Position numbers and translations under genes: made by a program. Below, piece after piece: positions 53,901 to 61,175 of a stretch of 64,000 nucleotides of DNA; the stretch's first letter is position 1; the number at the start of each line of letters is the position of its first letter. The DNA comes from Amycolatopsis nigrescens CSC17Ta-90 (GTDB lineage Bacteria; Actinomycetota; Actinomycetes; Mycobacteriales; Pseudonocardiaceae): NCBI RefSeq assembly GCF_000384315.1, contig NZ_ARVW01000001.1, positions 372,001 to 436,000 on the forward strand. The letters run 5' to 3'. The notes below the pieces were generated by a model, which saw nothing but the letters and a program-made list of their open reading frames with translations, ran no database searches and was not told where the DNA came from.

Positions 53901-54285
53901 CCACCGCGCCGGTCCGGCGCAGCTGCTCGGACAGCGGGGTGCGCGCGGCGACCTGGCCGGGGCTGAGGTAGCTGGGCCGCACCGCCGGAGAGCCGAGATC
54001 GACGGTGAGCGTGTCGCCGCGGATCCAGCCCGCCGGGTCGTAGCGGTCGAACTCGGTGAGGTTCAGCCCCGGCGCCACCGCCGAGGTCGCGGTGCTCGTC
54101 ACCAGGCCGTCGTCCGCAGCGGTGCCGAAGGTGCGCGGGCCCTCGGCGGCGGAGGAGGCGGCCGGCGCGCCCTCCACCGGAGGCGGCCCGAGCGGGGCGG
54201 CCAGCGAGTCCGCGCCCACCGGCACGGCGGGCAGCACGGCCAGTGACACCGCGAGAACAGCTATTACTGAGCGCGACTTTCTCAC
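50905..54285 (-). CDS. Secreted phosphodiester glycosidase/metallophosphoesterase fusion
   Basis: This 1126-aa exported protein has a signal peptide (RSVIAVLAVSLAVLPAVPVG), then an NAGPA-like phosphodiester glycosidase domain (VAGVNGDFFDINATGAPLGV ... DDAINLDGGGSSTLL, about residues 60-420). Beta-sandwich regions follow, then a calcineurin-like metallophosphoesterase with VSDAQFT, LLNGDFVDRG, LPGNHEADGG, MHHPVTD and ASHAG (about residues 690-990), and a final Ig-like domain (VRAVVSQGGRAVPVGYPVSA). All five metal-binding blocks of the phosphatase are present. It may release a sugar and its phosphate from cell-wall or exogenous glycopolymers. GTG 54285 is the preferred start; the upstream in-frame GTG codons are less well placed. 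Confidence 0.88.
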   Translation of the reverse strand: MRKSRSVIAVLAVSLAVLPAVPVGADSLAAPLGPPPVEGAPAASSAAEGPRTFGTAADDGLVTSTATSAVAPGLNLTEFDRYDPAGWIRGDTLTVDLGSPAVRPSYLSPGQVAARTPLSEQLRRTGAVAGVNGDFFDINATGAPLGVGIDEGVLQTAPAAGHNLTAAVTEDGKARLAEVFLDATVSLPGGKTAKATNLNGAVLPDGGLGVYTPLWGAASRATAVAGAQRVLEVELRDGVVTELRPRPADGPIAAGGTVLLARDAAVDVLAGLRVGERVAVAYAPRTDAGKVAVAVGGNKVLVRDGRIEPVDAVTAHPRTAVGFSADGSRMWLATIDGRQADSRGMTELELARHLVSLGADDAINLDGGGSSTLLARAQGEAAPDLRNSPSDGGERLVPNGIGFGTAPGSGRLTGFAPHPAVRDGRSDRVLSGLSRDLVAGGHDETGAAVGARPRWFTTNPVRGSVTDGRFTARANPFVPDRHDSVDVYAADGAVRGKTTLSVLGKPVRLGTSAEQVALSGPGARGRFEVYGYDADGYGTWIDPDDVKLDYDPAVVRIEPDGTGFAVTALAGSGAAPITATAAGLSTHLAASVGTTDRVLSPLDGPAGWQATVFPAVVGAALSTAPGRDGGSGLALDYRLTGTTATRAAYVNAAAPIALPPGSQKIGLWVNGDGRGAWLRAELRDAANVPSIVDLALSVDWTGWRRVEAAIPAGLPAGQRLSRFYAVENMPDQQYEGRLVFDDLSVSVAPSAEVPVDPPERDPAVVTDGNSEGDGPRIAVVSDAQFTADDPTGPLVAQARRALREAVAAKPDLVLLNGDFVDRGTAPDFDLARKVISEELDGRAPWHYLPGNHEADGGTGLTEFQAEFGQTHRVLDVRGIRLVLLDSSRGSLRGGGFDQVRMLRDALDGARGDSAVRGVLVAMHHPVTDPSPTGNSQLADRKEAKLLTEWLTGFERDSGKPAAAVASHAGVFSMSRVDGVPYLVNGNSGKAPAAAPGDGGFVGWTMLRMNPADRAAPVRAETRPNVDELTLTGPAELATGARGDVRAVVSQGGRAVPVGYPVSADWRGAPGTHIVEPAWWGGSTRPAPGDVASFDPATGVLTALRPGTATLTVTVNSVTRPLHTLIR

Positions 54286-54616
54286 CGAGTACCCCACTAA
54301 CGAGTGAATGGTCTCGACCACCACACCCCATCCGGGCCACCGGCGGAAGTCCCTGGGGTGAACAGTGGCCGAACCGTGCCGGTCCGCCGGTGCCCGCCGG
54401 CGGCCGCAAATCCCTCCGGAATGGCCGGTAATCGATGTTCGGCCTCACCGGCAGACGACCGAGAAGACAATCTCCTCGAATTAGCGACAGCGCGGCATCG
54501 AATTCGATATCCATGCCATATTTCCCAGTTCGCGAACTGTGGTCCAGCTCAACTTGTCATCTTCGGAATAGCAGCCATAGCCTTCCGTCGTAATCCCCCG
54601 ACAAAAGGAAGAAACT
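54286..54616. other. 331-base divergent promoter region with a 14-bp palindrome
   Basis: This gap between the large fusion protein gene (minus) and the small secreted protein gene (plus) turns AT-rich from about 54470. CAGTTCGCGAACTG (54526-54539) is a perfect palindrome about 78 bases before the plus-strand start and may be an operator. AAAAGGAAG before 54617 is the ribosome site. No gene is seen in the gap. Confidence 0.4.
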
Positions 54617-55231
54617 ATGACCATCGCCAGGTTCAGCAAGCCGATCGCCGCCGTTGTCACCGCCGGCGTGTTCACCGCCGGTTTCGCGCCGACTACCTTC
54701 GCCGCCACCGGAAACACCGCCACCCCAACGATTGCCAGCACCACCGCGCTGGCGGAGGCGAAGTCCGAGATCACCGTGCTGGCGAACAGGGTGGCCGCGC
54801 TCGGCGACACTTCTTCCGCGCAGCAGCTCGACCGGTTCACCGCGGCTTTGAACGACCCCGCCGCCACCGATATCGACATCATCGGCGAACTGAAGAAGCT
54901 TGCGAAGTTCCTCCAGCCGATCGTGGTGGAGGCCCTTCGAGTGGGCGGCCCGATCGCCGCGGACGTGCTCGAATCGATCGCGAAACTGGTCTCCTCCATT
55001 CCCGGCGTCGGTATCGGCGGCCCGATCACCGAGGCCGTGCTCAAGCCGATCGCCACCCTGATCCGGCTCGGCGCGCCCGCGCTGGCCGACCTGATCGAGA
55101 AGATCGAGATCGAGGGCGTCGCCAAGGACGACGCGCGACAGCGGTTCGGCACGCACCTGCGCGGCGAGGGCCTGCCGGCTGACTCCGCCGACGCCTTCGC
55201 TGCCGCCCTCGCCGAGATCTACGCGAGCTGA
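54617..55231 (+). CDS. Secreted helical protein of unknown function
   Basis: This 204-aa protein has a Sec signal (cleavage near TTFAA, residue 30) and a mature region of amphipathic helices rich in Ala, Ile and Leu. The segment LQPIVVEALRVGGPIAADV shows a small-residue pattern that could pack in a helical bundle or insert in membrane. No Cys and no catalytic motif are seen. AAAGGAAG lies 8 bases before the ATG. The family is not recognised. Confidence 0.78.
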   Translation: MTIARFSKPIAAVVTAGVFTAGFAPTTFAATGNTATPTIASTTALAEAKSEITVLANRVAALGDTSSAQQLDRFTAALNDPAATDIDIIGELKKLAKFLQPIVVEALRVGGPIAADVLESIAKLVSSIPGVGIGGPITEAVLKPIATLIRLGAPALADLIEKIEIEGVAKDDARQRFGTHLRGEGLPADSADAFAAALAEIYAS

Positions 55232-55241
55232 GCCGGCCGCA

Positions 55242-55286
55242 CCCGCGGTGGTGGCCGGCCGGCTCCCGGCGGGCCACCACCACGGG
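55242..55286. terminator. Strong bidirectional hairpin between convergent genes
   Basis: CCCGCGGTGGTGGCC (55242-55256) and GGCCACCACCACGGG (55272-55286) match at 14 of 15 positions around a 15-base loop. It lies midway between the stops of two convergent genes, a good place for a terminator used from both sides. Confidence 0.7.
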
Positions 55287-55290
55287 CGGT

Positions 55291-56115
55291 CTAAGGCATC
55301 CGCAGGACCCGCAGGAAGGCGGGCAGCAGCCACGGCCGGCGGCCACTGACCACGACCCTGCCGGTCGACAAGGCCCGCAGCCTGCCGATGCGGTGGAACA
55401 TCATCAGGTTCAAGGTCGACGGGTCGAAGGACAGGCGCACGTCGGTGGCGCCACCGGGCTCTTCGACCGTCACCCCGCCCGCGCGTAGCACCAGCACCAC
55501 CGGCGTGGTGTGCCGGGAGCGAAACTCGACGGCGATGCGGCGATCCGGCGCCGGGCCCACCAGGTTCCCCACGTCGTTGCGCAGCAGGCCGACGAGGAAC
55601 AGCTCGAAGAACAGGGCCGCGTCCGGCGCCGGTATCGGCCAGCGCGACCGGGTCGCGACCGCGATGTCGCGGCCGTGGATGAGCAGTTCGTTGAGCAGAT
55701 GGGCGAGCAGGCCGTCGAGCGGGACCCTGGCGCCGCCAAGCCAGGTGACCGTCCGCGCCGGGTCAAGGCCGTCGGTCACCAGCAGCAGGTGGCCGATCTC
55801 GGTGCGCAGCCGCTGGGCGAGCGCTCGCGGATCCCGTTCGGTGAACAGCTCCAGGGTCCGCTCGTTGAACTCGGCAACCGTGTCCAGGGTGGCGCCAAGG
55901 ACCAGGTCCTCGGGGACGGCCGAACGCTCGGCCGGACGGGCCAGCGCGGTGTACATCCAGGCGATGGCGGTCACGTGCGCGGCGGTCTCGGCCACCGACC
56001 AGTCCGTGGTCGCCATCGCCCCCGGCTCCGGCGCGGTGGCCACCAGCTCGGCGAACCTGTCCCCGGTCTCCCGGACCGACGCGCGAACCGCCTGCCAGTG
56101 ATCATGCCCGGCCAC
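55291..56115 (-). CDS. Maleylpyruvate isomerase-family protein (DinB/MDMPI fold)
   Basis: This 274-aa protein has the N-terminal MDMPI helical bundle (TDWSVAETAAHVTAIAWMY), with His in AAHVTA and in ELLIHGRDIA as metal ligands, and a C-terminal SCP2-like part. Members act with mycothiol in isomerisations or S-transfers. The substrate here is unknown. GAGAGGGGCC precedes the ATG. Confidence 0.85.
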   Translation of the reverse strand: MAGHDHWQAVRASVRETGDRFAELVATAPEPGAMATTDWSVAETAAHVTAIAWMYTALARPAERSAVPEDLVLGATLDTVAEFNERTLELFTERDPRALAQRLRTEIGHLLLVTDGLDPARTVTWLGGARVPLDGLLAHLLNELLIHGRDIAVATRSRWPIPAPDAALFFELFLVGLLRNDVGNLVGPAPDRRIAVEFRSRHTTPVVLVLRAGGVTVEEPGGATDVRLSFDPSTLNLMMFHRIGRLRALSTGRVVVSGRRPWLLPAFLRVLRMP

Positions 56116-56150
56116 CGCGGCCCCTCTCCACGAAGCGGTATCACCGCACG

Positions 56151-56894
56151 TTAACGCTCCGCGGGCTCCTGCGGTTCTTCTGCCGTGCCCAGTTCCGCGG
56201 TCACCCTGGCCCTGATGCCGCGGAAGTGCTCGTCGACGGCGGCGCGCAGGGCGGGTTCGTCCTCGGCACGCAGGGCTTCCAGGATCTCGCGATGCCAGCC
56301 GGCGGTGACCGCGGGCGAACTCTCCCCGCGCGGCAGCTCGCGGTCCAGTGAGTTGAACACCCGCCAGAACACCCGCAGCAGGTCCAGCACCAGCTCGTTG
56401 CCCAGCGGCCGGTACAGCGTCTCGTGGAACCGCCAGTCCGCCTCCGGTGCGTACTCGCCCTTCTCGGCCTCCGCCTCCATCGCCCGGACGGCACGTTCCA
56501 GCTCCGCCAGGTCGATTTCGGCGTCCAGCACTCGCCGGACGAGTCCCAGCTCCAGTACCTCGCGCACCTCCAGCAGGTCGCGAATGTCGGAGAGGTCACC
56601 GTTGATCGACCTGGCGCTGCGGAACGTGAGGCCGTCTTCCAGGCCGCCGAGGGACACCGAGCCGACATAGGTGCCGTGGCCGTGCCGGATGTCCACGATG
56701 CCCAGCGCCTCCAGCGCCTTCATCGCCTCGCGCAGCGGATGCCTGCTCACTTCGAGCTCCTGGCTGAGTTCCAGCTCGGTGGGCAGCGGGGACCCCGGCC
56801 CCAGCCCGCGCTCGACGATCAGCCGTTTGATCGACTCCCGCAGGGCCCGCTGGTTGGCACGGGCGCCGGTCGGAGGGCTCACCGGGTTCTCCAC
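56151..56894 (-). CDS. GntR/FadR-subfamily regulator of the adjacent catabolic operon
   Basis: This 247-aa regulator has an N-terminal winged HTH (LGPGSPLPTELELSQELEVS ... RHPLREAMKALEALGIVDI) and a C-terminal FCD all-helical effector domain with metal-type residues (Asp in DIRDLLEVR; His in DWRFHETLY and AGWHREI). FCD regulators bind carboxylic acids. It is divergent from the MFS/lyase operon 118 bases away, and the palindrome at 56969-56986 between them is the likely operator. The start at 56894 (GTG) fits the family. Confidence 0.92.
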   Translation of the reverse strand: MENPVSPPTGARANQRALRESIKRLIVERGLGPGSPLPTELELSQELEVSRHPLREAMKALEALGIVDIRHGHGTYVGSVSLGGLEDGLTFRSARSINGDLSDIRDLLEVREVLELGLVRRVLDAEIDLAELERAVRAMEAEAEKGEYAPEADWRFHETLYRPLGNELVLDLLRVFWRVFNSLDRELPRGESSPAVTAGWHREILEALRAEDEPALRAAVDEHFRGIRARVTAELGTAEEPQEPAER

Positions 56895-56968
56895 ATCGCT
56901 CGAGTGTAGGCAGGCGATTGCGCACCACCGCTTGCCCAGACGGGTTCCGGGAGCTACCTTACCCGAAC

Positions 56969-56986
56969 ACATAGGACATCCTATGT
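56969..56986. promoter_or_regulatory. 18-bp perfect palindromic operator for the GntR/FadR regulator
   Basis: ACATAGGACATCCTATGT is palindromic except for the central CA dinucleotide, with 8-bp arms. It lies 25 bases upstream of the MFS start and 75 bases upstream of the regulator start, in the only intergenic gap between them. GntR-family FadR-type proteins use similar short palindromes. Confidence 0.75.
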
Positions 56987-57011
56987 CTTCCCGTCTCCCG
57001 GAGGTCTGGCC

Positions 57012-58451
57012 ATGGCAGAGTCGCCGCCCAGCGCCCGAATGTCGTTCCGCGGACTGCCGGGTGCCCAGCGCAAGGCGTTCTTCGCGGCCTGGCTCGGCTA
57101 CCTGCTCGACGGGTTCGACTTCATCCTGATCACCCTGGTGCTGACCGAGATCCAAGCCGACTTCGGGCTGTCCAAGACGCACGCCGCCACCCTCGTCTCG
57201 GCCGCCTTCGTCTCCCGCTGGCTCGGCGGGCTGGTGCTCGGCGCGCTCGCCGACCGCTTCGGCCGCAAACCCGCGATGATCGCCTCCATCGTGGCGTTCT
57301 CGGTCGGCAGCGCGCTGTGCGGATTCGCCTGGGACTACTGGTCGCTGTTCCTGTTCCGCGCCATCGTCGGCCTCGGCATGGCCGGCGAGTACGGCACCAG
57401 CGCCACCTACGTGATGGAGTCCTGGCCGAAGCAGATGCGCAACCGGGCCACCGGCTTCCTGCTGTCGGCCTACCCGATCGGCACCGTGCTGGCCGCGCAG
57501 GTGTACGGCCTGATCGTGCCGAACCTGAGCTGGCGCTGGCTGTTCTACGCCGGCCTGATCCCGATCGCGCTGACCCTGTACCTGCGGCGCTCGCTGCCCG
57601 AAGCGGAGGAATGGCAGAAGGAGGTCGGCGACCGCGAGGACGTCAGCACCTCCTCGGTGCTGTTCTCCCCGCGACGACGATTGCCCAACGGGCTGCTGGC
57701 CGCGGTGCTGGCGATCGCGCTGGTGCTCATCTTCAGCCAGCAGACCGGCGGTTTCGGCCCGCTGCTGATCGCGGTGGCGGTGCTCGGGTTCGTGTTCTTC
57801 GCGGTGCAGCTGGCCGGGCGGATGTGGCCGGTGATGATCGCGATCATGCTGACCGTGTTCTGCGCCTTCCTCTACTCCTGGCCGATCCAGTCGCTGCTGC
57901 CCACTTATCTCAAGTCCGATCTCGGCTACACCGCCGGGCAGGTCTCCACCGCGCTGACCTGGGCCGGGCTCGGCTACGCGGCGGGCTCCTGCCTGGCCGG
58001 GATGCTCGGGGACAGGCTCGGCACCCGGCGGGCCTACGTGCTCGGCCTGTTCGTGTCGCTGCTGTTCGTCTTCCCCGTGTTCGCCCTGCCGGCCGGCAAC
58101 GTGGTGCTGCTCTGGGTGCTGCTGTTCGCCATGCAGGCCACCAGCCAGGGCATCTCCGGGCTGCTGCCGAAGTACATCGGCGACCACTTCCCGACCCGGC
58201 TGCGCGCGGCCGGTCTCGGCTTCTCCTACAACGTCGGCGCGCTCGGCGGTGCGGTCGCGCCGATCGCCGGCACCGCGATCGCGGCCGGCATCGGCGGCCT
58301 CGGCACCGCGCTGGCCGTGCTCGCCGGCACGCTCACCGTCGTGGTCGCGCTGATCATCGGGCTGAACCTGCCCGCCAGGCTCGGCCGCGCGCTCAAGATC
58401 GACTCGGACGCACCAGCCCTCACCACCCCGGAAAGGACAGCACAATCGTGA
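57012..58451 (+). CDS. MFS transporter (sialate:H+ symporter-like)
   Basis: This 479-aa transporter has 12 segments. LGYLLDGFDFILITLVLTEI at the first helix and GALADRFGRKP in the first loop fit the SHS/MHS group of organic-acid and sialic-acid-like symporters. GGAGG lies 10 bases before the ATG. Its stop overlaps the GTG of the following DHDPS-family gene, so import and first catabolic step are translated together. The substrate is probably an acid sugar or similar 2-oxo acid aldol precursor. Confidence 0.9.
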   Translation: MAESPPSARMSFRGLPGAQRKAFFAAWLGYLLDGFDFILITLVLTEIQADFGLSKTHAATLVSAAFVSRWLGGLVLGALADRFGRKPAMIASIVAFSVGSALCGFAWDYWSLFLFRAIVGLGMAGEYGTSATYVMESWPKQMRNRATGFLLSAYPIGTVLAAQVYGLIVPNLSWRWLFYAGLIPIALTLYLRRSLPEAEEWQKEVGDREDVSTSSVLFSPRRRLPNGLLAAVLAIALVLIFSQQTGGFGPLLIAVAVLGFVFFAVQLAGRMWPVMIAIMLTVFCAFLYSWPIQSLLPTYLKSDLGYTAGQVSTALTWAGLGYAAGSCLAGMLGDRLGTRRAYVLGLFVSLLFVFPVFALPAGNVVLLWVLLFAMQATSQGISGLLPKYIGDHFPTRLRAAGLGFSYNVGALGGAVAPIAGTAIAAGIGGLGTALAVLAGTLTVVVALIIGLNLPARLGRALKIDSDAPALTTPERTAQS

Positions 58452-59362
58452 TCTCCCTGCACGGCGTCATCCCGCCGCTGGCCACCCCGATCGGCCCCGA
58501 CGGGGAGGTGGACCGGCGCTCGCTGGAGCGCCTGATCGCCTTCCAGCTCGACGCCGGGGTGGACGGGGTCTTCCTCGGCGGCTCGACCGGTGAGATCGCG
58601 CTGCTGGACAGCGCCCGGCAGCGGGCCGTGCTGGAGGTCGCGGTCGGCACCGTGGCCGGCGCGGTGCCGGTGCTGGCCGGCGCGGTGGATACCGGCACGC
58701 TCCGGGTGATCGAGCACGCCAGGCGCGCGGCCGAACTGGGCGTTGACGCGGTCGTGGTGACCGCGCCGTTCTACGTGCAGCCGCATCCGGCGGAGATCGT
58801 CGGGCACTTCCGGGCGGTGCAGGCGGCGGTGGACCGTCCGCTGATCGCCTACGACATTCCCAGCGCGGTCGGCAGCAGGCTCACCCCGGACGTGGTGGCC
58901 GAGCTGGCCGAGTCGAAGCTCGTGGTGGCGCTGAAGGACTCCAGCGGGGACCTGGAGTCCTTCCGGGAGATCCTGCGGCGGGTACCCGGTTTCCCGGCGC
59001 TGACCGGTTCGGAGCTGCTCGCGGACACCGCGCTGGGGATCGGCGCGAACGGCCTGGTGCCCGGCCTCGGCAATGTGGACCCGCACGGTTACGTCCGGCT
59101 CTACCGGGCGATGCGGGACGGCGACCTGGCGACGGCGAGGGCCGAGCAGGACCGGCTGGCCGGCCTGTTCCGGATCATCTCGGTGGCCGACCGGCGTCGG
59201 ATCGGCTTCACCGCCGGCGCGCTGGGCTCGTTCAAGGCGGCGATGGCCCTGCGCGGCATCATCGACCACCCGGCCACCCATCCCCCGCTGCTGCCGCTGG
59301 ACGACACCGAGACCGCCACCATCACCACCCTTCTCGACGAAGCCGGCCTCGCGCACATCTGA
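58448..59362 (+). CDS. DHDPS/N-acetylneuraminate lyase family aldolase
   Basis: This 304-aa TIM-barrel class I aldolase has the Schiff-base lysine in VVALKDSSGD, Tyr in PLIAYDIPSA and the GGSTGEIALL carboxylate loop (usually GTTGE). The context of an acid-sugar-type symporter and a GntR/FCD regulator favours a catabolic role, such as cleavage of a 2-keto-3-deoxy acid or dehydration of a sugar acid, over lysine synthesis. The GTG start overlaps the transporter stop (GTGA). Confidence 0.9.
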   Translation: MISLHGVIPPLATPIGPDGEVDRRSLERLIAFQLDAGVDGVFLGGSTGEIALLDSARQRAVLEVAVGTVAGAVPVLAGAVDTGTLRVIEHARRAAELGVDAVVVTAPFYVQPHPAEIVGHFRAVQAAVDRPLIAYDIPSAVGSRLTPDVVAELAESKLVVALKDSSGDLESFREILRRVPGFPALTGSELLADTALGIGANGLVPGLGNVDPHGYVRLYRAMRDGDLATARAEQDRLAGLFRIISVADRRRIGFTAGALGSFKAAMALRGIIDHPATHPPLLPLDDTETATITTLLDEAGLAHI

Positions 59363-59363
59363 C

Positions 59364-59409
59364 GTCGTGAGTGGAAAGTGTTGCCGGGGCAACACTTTCC
59401 ACTCACGAC
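59364..59409. repeat. 46-bp perfect palindrome, copy 1
   Basis: A 22-base arm (59364-59385, starting GTCGTGAGTGGAAAGTG) is followed by GG and its exact reverse complement (59388-59409). An identical copy lies at 61125-61170. Copy 1 starts two bases after the lyase gene's stop codon, so it can act as a terminator. The identical sequence suggests a dispersed palindromic repeat. Confidence 0.9.
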
Positions 59410-59470
59410 CGTTAACCTCCGGAAACATGATCGTCACGGGGACGCGACGGCGCCGGTAACGTCAGGTTCC

Positions 59471-59476
59471 TAGCTT
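59471..59476 (+). promoter_or_regulatory. -10 box of a leaderless-type start (NCS1 permease)
   Basis: TAGCTT ends 8 bases before the ATG at 59485, with no ribosome site between, so the transcript probably starts at the ATG. Confidence 0.45.
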
Positions 59477-59484
59477 TTCCCGCC

Positions 59485-61113
59485 ATGGACACCGCCCAGT
59501 CGACACCAGCCACCCGCGGCGTGGACGCCGCGACCAGGGAAACGCTGGAGGACTACACCCTGCGGTTCGCGCCGCGCGGCTACCGGCGCTGGAGCCCGGC
59601 CGTGGTCGGCGCGTCCGCGCTGGGCGGGATCGCCTACATGGCCGACTTCTCGATCGGCGCCGGGATCGGCCTGACGCACGGCACCTCGAACGCGCTGCTG
59701 GCGATCCTGGTGGCCGCGGCGGTCATCTTCGTGACCGGGTTCCCGCTGGCGTACTACGGCGCGCGCTACAACATCGACCTGGACCTGATCACCAGGGGTT
59801 CCGGCTTCGGCTACTACGGCTCGGTGCTGACCAGCGTGATCTTCGCCAGCTTCACGTTCATCTTCTTCGCCACCGAGGGCTCGATCATGGCGCAGGGCCT
59901 GCGTTTCGGGCTGGGCATTCCGTTGTGGCTGGGCTATCTGCTGTCCACCCTGGTGATCATCCCGCTGGTGGTCTACGGGATGAAGGCGCTGGCGAAGGTG
60001 CAGACCTGGACGAACCCGCTGTGGCTGGTGCTGATCGTCGCCCCGCTGGTGTACCTGGTGATCGCCGATCCCGGTTCGGTGACCCGTTTCCTCAACCACC
60101 AGGGCACTTCCGGAGTGTCTGGTGTGGACACCGCTTCGGTGATGCTCGGTGCCGGGGTGTGCCTTTCGCTGATGGCGCAGATCGGCGAGCAGATCGACTA
60201 CCTCCGTTTCATGCCGCCGAAAACGGCGGCCAACAGGCGATCCTGGTGGACCGCGGTGGTGCTGGCCGGTCCGGGCTGGGTCGTGTTCGGCGCGCTGAAG
60301 CAGGCGATCGGCGTGTTCATGGCGGTGTACATCCTGGACGCGGTGGGCAGCGCGGCCGCGGTGGAGCCGATCGAGCAGTTCACCGCCGTGTTCACCAAGA
60401 TGATGCCGCCGTGGCTGGTGGTGCCGCTGGCGCTGGTGCTGGTGGTGCTCAGCCAGGTCAAGATCAACGTGACGAACGCCTACTCCGGCTCGCTGGCCTG
60501 GACGAACTCCTTCACCAGGGTCACCAAGCGCTATCCGGGTCGGCTGGTGTTCGTGGTGGTCAACCTGACCATCTCGCTGATCCTGATGGAGGCGAACATG
60601 TTCAGCTTCCTGAACAGCCTGCTCAGCTTCTACTCCAACTGCGCGATCGCCTGGGTGGTCACGGTGGCCACCGACATCATGGTCAACAAGTACCTGCTGA
60701 AGCTCTCCCCGAAGATCCCCGAGTTCCGCCGAGGCATGCTCTACGCGGTCAACCCGGTGGGCGTGGTGGCCTTCCTGGCCTCCTCTGGCATCTCGATCGC
60801 GATGTACTTCGGCGCGTTCGGCGGCGGCGTCCAGCCGTACTCGCCGGTGGCCGCGGTGGTGATCGCGCTCGTGCTCACCCCGGTGCTGGCGATCGTCACC
60901 CGTGGCCGCTACTACCTGCGGCGCACCGACGACGGGATCGAGGAGCCGCTGCTGGACGCGGACGGCAACCCGAGCGGCACCCGCTACCTGTGCACGGTGA
61001 CCGGCGAGCACTTCGAGCGGCCGGACATGGTGGCCAGCGCCCAGGGCGGCTACATCTCCTCGCTCAGTCTGAGCACCGACCGCACCGGCACCCACGTACT
61101 CCCGCCCCAGTAG
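59485..61113 (+). CDS. NCS1-family purine-cytosine/thiamine-type permease
   Basis: This 542-aa membrane protein has 12 segments. GIAYMADFSIGAGIGLTHG near the start and GLGIPLWLGYLLSTLVIIP fit the NCS1 (codB/Fcy) family; the hydrophilic C-terminal tail of about 60 residues carries ERPDMVAS. The substrate may be cytosine, purine, hydantoin or a vitamin-like base. It has its own promoter-like box and is bracketed by two identical palindromes, which may insulate it from neighbouring transcription. Confidence 0.9.
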   Translation: MDTAQSTPATRGVDAATRETLEDYTLRFAPRGYRRWSPAVVGASALGGIAYMADFSIGAGIGLTHGTSNALLAILVAAAVIFVTGFPLAYYGARYNIDLDLITRGSGFGYYGSVLTSVIFASFTFIFFATEGSIMAQGLRFGLGIPLWLGYLLSTLVIIPLVVYGMKALAKVQTWTNPLWLVLIVAPLVYLVIADPGSVTRFLNHQGTSGVSGVDTASVMLGAGVCLSLMAQIGEQIDYLRFMPPKTAANRRSWWTAVVLAGPGWVVFGALKQAIGVFMAVYILDAVGSAAAVEPIEQFTAVFTKMMPPWLVVPLALVLVVLSQVKINVTNAYSGSLAWTNSFTRVTKRYPGRLVFVVVNLTISLILMEANMFSFLNSLLSFYSNCAIAWVVTVATDIMVNKYLLKLSPKIPEFRRGMLYAVNPVGVVAFLASSGISIAMYFGAFGGGVQPYSPVAAVVIALVLTPVLAIVTRGRYYLRRTDDGIEEPLLDADGNPSGTRYLCTVTGEHFERPDMVASAQGGYISSLSLSTDRTGTHVLPPQ

Positions 61114-61124
61114 CCCTCGCCGAC

Positions 61125-61170
61125 GTCGTGAGTGGAAAGTGTTGCCGGGGCAACACTTTCCACTCACGAC
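61125..61170. repeat. 46-bp perfect palindrome, copy 2
   Basis: Identical to the element at 59364-59409 in arms (61125-61146 and 61149-61170) and loop (GG). It lies between the NCS1 permease stop (61113) and the stop of the opposite-strand gene at 61176, so it can terminate both. Confidence 0.9.
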
Positions 61171-61175
61171 CCTGA

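Noticed and set aside
50539..54246. Very long open frame (over 1200 codons) opposite the large secreted fusion gene
   Set aside because: Low-complexity Arg/Gly/His/Val-rich product with no domains. High GC leaves few stop codons in the antisense frame. The opposite strand encodes a complete two-domain enzyme.
56895..58445. Upstream continuation of the GntR regulator frame
   Set aside because: It lies antisense to the MFS gene and has no homologous sequence. The winged-helix domain begins at the GTG at 56894.
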